This document shows, piece after piece, positions 61,201 through 64,000 of a DNA stretch of 64,000 bases (the first letter of the stretch is position 1; the number at the start of each line of letters is the position of its first letter). The notes beneath the pieces were generated by a model, which worked only from the letters and a program-made list of their open reading frames with translations, was not told the DNA's origin and did not search any database. Position numbers and translations under genes: made by a program. This stretch comes from Protonemura montana (lineage: Eukaryota > Arthropoda > Insecta > Plecoptera > Nemouridae). The DNA is taken from assembly GCA_947568835.1 (NCBI GenBank), contig OX387608.1, positions 9,462,001 to 9,526,000 on the forward strand, in the 5' to 3' direction.

Positions 61201-63597
61201 TGCTCAACATCTGCACAGTCTGCATGGAGCCGGTGGAATACGGTGACCTCTCCGATCAAGACGAAGAAAAGTTAGTTTCATTTCCTTCCTAAGAGTAGAC
61301 TTTACTTGGTTTTTAACAACGCATGCTTAGGCTATGGTCCTGAGAAAGGCACTGGATGGAGGATTTCTTCAAGGTCGCTTTACAATTAAAATGGCTGAAA
61401 CCCTTTCCCCCATGACGCCAAAAGTATAGAAATTATTTTTACTAAGTTCCCAGTAAATTTTAAGAGGACTGTTTCGTTTGGCTATGTAGCATTTGTATAT
61501 TTCATTAAGCTTGTTGACAGTTTTACAGAATAAGAATGCTTGCAAGTCAAAATAGCCGACGGCTTGCCATCTAGCTATAACATAAACTTTTACTTTGTAC
61601 TTTTAGTAGAGTAAAAGTACAATCGGCCAATTGTATTGATGATTCTGAATGCACTGGGGCTTCGCGAATGTAATTTGAGTAGCGTTGTAAGATGAGCGAA
61701 GTGATATTTTAGGATGATAAAATGTGAAGTCGATCCATGGTTTAGATCAAAACTAAACATCCAAAATTGACAAAATTTAACAGGAAATTTGTGAATAAAA
61801 AGTGAAAAGAAAACGGGCAAACTTTGCAACTACTTCATTTTGATGTATTTCACGTCTTTGAAAAGTTTGGCGGAAAAAATATCAAACTTTTTTGGCGGTT
61901 CAACTCCAAAACGGTTATACAAAATCTGAAAATGTTCGTGCATTTTGAATAGTTTCAAAACAATTTGGCCGATTTTTCTAAAAAATGCAGGGGACCTAAT
62001 TTAACCACATAGAAATGTGCTCTGCAAATTTCGCTTAAATCAGAGCAGTAGTTTGTCCACTGGCCTAATAGGCCAGGGCGAACAAAAACTCGAGAAAACG
62101 CGAAAAAAAAAGCACACAGTGATATTTTTGGGGTAAGTGAAATTGAAGATATCGCTCTGCTCATCAAAAACAGTACCAATACGGCGGTATGTACAAGTGT
62201 GGTACAAACAAATCTGATTGCATCCAGCACTGCACCGACCCGATAAAGGTAGACCAGGGGTATAGGGTTCGAACTGTGGTTCCTTGCAGGGATTCCTCGG
62301 ACGAAGAACAGCCCGCGCAGTCCCGTCGCAGAAGAAAAGCGGTTCTCGACCAAGACGGTGCACGCGACGTTGAAGTGGGCTTGCTGGATGAAACCGATTC
62401 TTGTGCCTCTAGCGACCTCTCCTTCTCGTATCAATATGTCAAGTTCAAAGACAGGTAATTCAAGTTCTTCGATTTACGATCTGCGCTCTTTTCCGCTAGA
62501 ACACTAGTGGTCAATGCTTTATCAAATAACTTAAAAAAAAGAACTGGACAAATCTCATAGACAGAGAAATCACTTCAGTGATTTTGAGTTTCGAGTGTTT
62601 AAAATCGCGGTAAATTTATATTTTAATTACACTGGAGTAGGGTTAGAATCACACAAATAAAGTCAAATTAATAGTTTTTTTTTTAAAGTTAGTAAGAGCT
62701 TTTTTTTTAGCCTTTTTTTTAGCTTTTTTAGTTACTGAGCAAGAGTTATCCCATGTAATATTGTGAGTCAATTCCTGTTTGTGCAACCTTTACATCATCT
62801 GCTTGTGGACTCTTGGATTTATTACACAACTTTTTTATTGGAGGTGATATAAACAAAACTATTTACACCAAAGTAGAAGCGTACTACGTCATAGCACTTA
62901 TGGTAAGCTGTATTACAAAAATGGCCGTCAAATGATTACTTAACCAACAATGATGGACGATGTACCTACTGGGTGGAGTCACCGTCATATCGAGTTTCAA
63001 GAAATTTACTTTTAAATTTAAGAAATTTAATGTAAAGTAATTGTTTAAAGGGACGCCTGCAATCGCTATCGGGAGACACCTTCCGTTACCCCTTGTTGCC
63101 AGGTCGTTTTTTCAGCAGAAGATTCATTTTTAACGCTGGCCCTCTGACTTTACCTTTAAACTCACCGGTATATGCTGCTTCAACGTCTTCCCTCAATTTG
63201 AAAAGTTAGACAAGAGAGATAATATGGGTAATGGAGAAAACTGATCTAAGGAATACTGGGAAAAAATTGTTTCCCTAAAATTTGGTGGAAAAAATCTCTA
63301 TTTCTAATCAGACCCCCGAGCCGCGATTCAAGTCCGACGCCTCCGCGATGGCGCGACGTCGAACGTCAGTACAAGGACGAGCTTGCGTCCATGCAAGATT
63401 TTCACCGCGACGACGTCGACGCCGACGCAGACATCTTGCCCGAGAGAGCGCCAGGAGCCGACGCACACATGACCGACCTGCTGAAACGAAGCTCCAGCCT
63501 CAAGATAGAAAGGGAGACTTCGGAACGAGGGTGGAAGGGCAGGAGAGTGAGTTCACCGGGGACAATTCTTCGATTTAAAATAGGTTCTCAAGAATAA
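46299..63597 (+). CDS. snky: DC-STAMP-domain membrane protein, DCST1/sneaky/SPE-42-like, with C-terminal RING-like finger (about 842 aa)
   Basis: Multi-pass membrane protein. Relatives (fly sneaky, worm SPE-42, mouse DCST1) act on sperm in fertilization or sperm-membrane breakdown. Exons: 46299-46451, 46511-46550, 46965-47251, 47892-48051, 49194-49466, 49979-50192, 50790-50943, 51402-51570, 51891-52055, 52629-52869, 61049-61270, 62290-62454, 63312-63597. Phases agree throughout. The exon 1/2 junction is the least certain: the donor is weak and the intron only 59 bp. Several hydrophobic helices lie in exon 3 (residues 65-160), with single ones in exons 6, 8 and 10. The DC-STAMP core is about 390-615, including the exon 10 segment GLRLRQVVMSYYHPDRAAQR. 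Eight cysteines at 635, 638, 653, 658, 663, 666, 674 and 677 form a C4C4 finger as in DCST1/SPE-42. The tail after the finger (about 690-842) is charged and low in complexity. Human DCST1 and fly sneaky are about 700-715 aa. A donor-like AGA/GTGAGT at about 63545-63553 could extend splicing past the window instead of the stop at 63597. Intron 10 holds a lectin gene on the other strand. Confidence 0.92.
49535..49960 (+). mobile_element. 5S-head SINE, full length, ending 18 bases before a DCST1-like exon
   Basis: The best copy of the family. It starts GGCGTGTTGGAAACACCAGT, carries AAGTTAAGCAACACTGCGCT and TATTGGATGGGGGACCA, the whole body, and a tail ending GCGTCGTTAAAAACCACAAC. The last base lies 18 nt before the exon starting at 49979, so the only unique sequence left at the 3' splice site is its pyrimidine-rich tract. 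Confidence 0.9.
51796..51877 (-). mobile_element. tRNA-head SINE 3' part, 13 bases from a DCST1-like exon
   Basis: The minus strand shows ATCAATTTTTGAGACGGTTA, AAGTGTTGATAATAATAAAA, TACCCCGCGCATTGCAAGCG and a TTTGCAATTTAAAT tail. The tRNA head is absent. Only TTGCTTGTTTCAG separates it from the exon starting at 51891. Confidence 0.78.
52215..52300 (-). mobile_element. tRNA-head SINE 3' part
   Basis: The minus strand carries the same body and tail as the copy at 51796 (ATAATAATAAAATACCCCGC, GCATTGCAAGCGTTTGTAAT). The two copies lie in adjacent introns on either side of a 165-bp exon. Confidence 0.75.
52341..52410 (+). mobile_element. Degenerate tRNA-head SINE, 5' part
   Basis: TAGTAGTTTGAATTGGTACA resembles the A-box side, and GATCCCGGTTCGGTCGCACA the B-box side, followed by TTTTTGAAG as at the start of the body. 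Diverged. Confidence 0.5.
53391..53396 (-). promoter_or_regulatory. Poly(A) signal AATAAA of the lectin gene
   Basis: TTTATT on the plus strand reads AATAAA on the minus strand, 38 bases past the lectin stop. The 3' UTR would be very short. Confidence 0.6.
53434..59764 (-). CDS. Secreted protein with six tandem C-type lectin domains, nested antisense in a DCST1-like intron (935 aa)
   Basis: Likely carbohydrate or pattern-binding secreted lectin, related to insect immulectins, which usually have one or two domains. Exons (minus order): 59764-59461, 59118-58663, 57884-57381, 56726-56262, 55541-55104, 54703-54221, 53591-53434. Every intron is phase 1 and cuts after VL(G), so each internal exon holds the second half of one CTLD, a linker, and the first half of the next. 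The signal peptide is about 1-24 (MDLVLLFFVLTTSLTSF). I see no membrane segment, and the protein stops three residues after the last CTLD cysteine (FVCEMKN). CTLD1 (about 36-149) shows the framework: TWEEAN, VICEEEGAHL, GDWITVLG, WLDGEPTPHEHCG, NNVRCNF, LPFICEK. Cysteines 53, 124, 139 and 148 are the canonical pairs. Calcium/sugar motifs are atypical: EPT or EPS, FPT in CTLD4, QPD only in CTLD6. A minus-strand AATAAA lies at 53391-53396, about 40 bases past the stop. Two or more separate genes are unlikely, because only the first exon has an ATG with a signal peptide and only the last has a stop. Confidence 0.93.
53840..54150 (+). mobile_element. Highly diverged relative of the 5S-head SINE
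   Basis: Only patches match: ACAACATTGCGCTGGATCA near 53860 and the distal CAGCACC, TCTCCCTTCTAGGTTGGGCT stretch near 54050-54080. It lies in an intron of the lectin gene. It could be an old copy; alignment to a consensus would decide. Confidence 0.4.
55855..55872. repeat. Poly-G run
   Basis: A run of about 17 G, preceded by a G-rich stretch (GGGGTGG), in a lectin intron. It may form a quadruplex on the plus strand and is prone to sequencing error. Confidence 0.9.
56755..57110 (+). repeat. Unclassified dispersed repeat, copy 2
   Basis: Counterpart of 5790-6045: ATGCCCCTCAGCATTACTAC, TCAACTATGATTTTAATGAC, and CACATGTCACCCCAAAACGA, CCGGTGGCGCCTATGCCG. It lies in a lectin intron. It could be a SINE, a MITE or a processed sequence. 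Confidence 0.6.
58111..58518 (+). mobile_element. 5S-head SINE, near full length, in a lectin intron
   Basis: Starts GGTGTGTTGGAAACTTTGGT, then TTAAGCAACACTGCGCAGGG, GGATAGGTGACCATCATACA, the full body, CATCCACTCATTCACCGACG, and ends near AAAAGTGCGTCGTTGG. It sits antisense to the lectin gene, between its second and third exons. Confidence 0.88.
60076..60205 (+). mobile_element. tRNA-head SINE, near full length
   Basis: The tRNA-like head has an A-box-like AGTAGCTCAATTGGTTAGAG and a B-box-like GGGTTCGTGCC. The shared body follows (ATCAATTTTTGAGAGGGTAT, TAGTGTTTAGTG) with an A/T-rich end. The body and the multiple diverged copies in this window show it is a SINE rather than a tRNA gene. It lies in DCST1-like intron 10, upstream of the nested lectin. 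Confidence 0.82.
60679..60790 (-). mobile_element. tRNA-head SINE, minus strand
   Basis: The minus strand reads AGCTCAATTGGTTAAAGCAA, then GGGGCTTGAGTCCCC, then GTATCGATTTTTGAGAGGGT, TGTAGTGTTCATAATAATAA. It is the same family as the copy at 60076, in the opposite orientation, about 470 bases away. A 20-base body fragment in plus orientation follows at 60797-60818. Confidence 0.82.
60890..60962 (+). mobile_element. tRNA-head SINE, 3' tail fragment
   Basis: Contains the family tail TAATAATAAAATACCCTGCA, CATTGCAAGCGTTTGCAATT, TAAATCAGATTT. It lies about 90 bases upstream of DCST1-like exon 11. Confidence 0.65.
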
Positions 63598-63625
63598 CTG
63601 GATCCGTTTTCTTGTTCGACAAGTT

Positions 63626-64000
63626 GAAAACTACGGTTATCATGAGATCACCAAAGTTAAGCAACACTGCGCTGGGTCAGGTATTAGATGGGTGGCCACC
63701 ACAAACATGCCCATTTCTGCTCGGGAGAGCGAGTTGAGGAATGAAAATTAGTGCAGCAACTTCATTCGCTTTGCTTATCAACATGGACATTATATTTATC
63801 AGCATGGATTTGTGGAGGAATCCTGTTGTACCATCCTACGGATTAAACCGGTGGTCCCCTTGTTGCTCTTCGTTAGGAGTAGGCTACATGCCGGCGTTGG
63901 GTTTACCCTCCACCCTCCTAGGCTAGGTTCATCATCATCTTCATCGTCTTCACCTCATTAGTCTCCTCGTCTTCACCGACCCCATTAGACCGTTTCGCAG
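63626..64000 (+). mobile_element. 5S-head SINE running to the window edge
   Basis: Carries GAGATCACCAAAGTTAAGCA, ACACTGCGCTGGGTCAGGTA and TTAGATGGGTGGCCACC, then the GGATTTGTGGAGGAATCCTG body motif. The tail is cut by the window end. It lies about 30 bases past the putative last DCST1-like stop codon, which may mean it forms part of the 3' UTR. Confidence 0.88.

Noticed and set aside
1-64000. CRISPR arrays, bacterial operons, riboswitches, complete viral or LTR elements
   Set aside because: None seen. The sequence is eukaryotic with spliced genes, and no protease, integrase, capsid or envelope-like frames or paired long terminal repeats were noticed.

Overview
The window is animal nuclear DNA, almost certainly arthropod and probably insect. 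Genes have many short exons with GT-AG introns, introns and spacers are AT-rich, and two SINE families plus LINE tails are scattered through it. The lectin domains carry the WEEA, EEGAHL and VLG signature of insect immulectin-type C-type lectins. I cannot name the order. I read the genes by finding splice sites by eye and checking that phase and exon length agree at every junction.

Layout. (1) 1-15,057 is mostly spacer. It holds a possible signal-peptide exon (minus, 882-975), a Methuselah-ectodomain-like open stretch (minus, about 2,680-2,900), and a phase-consistent three-exon gene for an unrecognised 120-residue protein (plus, 9,685-13,135). It also holds an 18-bp minisatellite and a 103-bp tandem/inverted repeat. 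(2) 15,058-34,356, minus strand, is a complete 27-exon class V myosin (1,822 aa): motor, six IQ motifs, coiled coil, and globular DIL tail. (3) 34,357-46,298 is spacer with SINEs, a LINE 3' end and a possible small gene at 37.2-37.5 kb. (4) 46,299-63,597, plus strand, is a DC-STAMP-domain protein of the DCST1/sneaky/SPE-42 type: about 13 exons and 842 aa, with a C-terminal C4C4 RING-like finger. (5) Nested antisense in its 8.2-kb tenth intron is a seven-exon secreted lectin gene (minus, 53,434-59,764; 935 aa). It has six tandem C-type lectin domains (CTLDs), each cut by a phase-1 intron at the same VLG position.

Repeats. One SINE family has a 5S-rRNA-like head (GATCACC, AAGTTAAGCAAC, GGATGGGTGACC) in about ten copies. 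A second has a tRNA-like head with A-box and B-box sequences and a shared tail. Two DCST1 exons have 3' splice sites lying 13-18 bases from a SINE end. Other repeats are two LINE C-terminal fragments, one unclassified dispersed repeat in two copies, a perfect 42-bp palindrome, and a hairpin-like inverted repeat in a myosin intron.

The three well-supported genes have no obvious shared pathway. Myosin V carries cargo on actin. DCST1-type proteins act in sperm-egg interaction in the animals studied. The nested lectin is probably a secreted binding protein, possibly in immunity. The lectin's modular design and its position inside a putative fertilization gene are the most unusual features.
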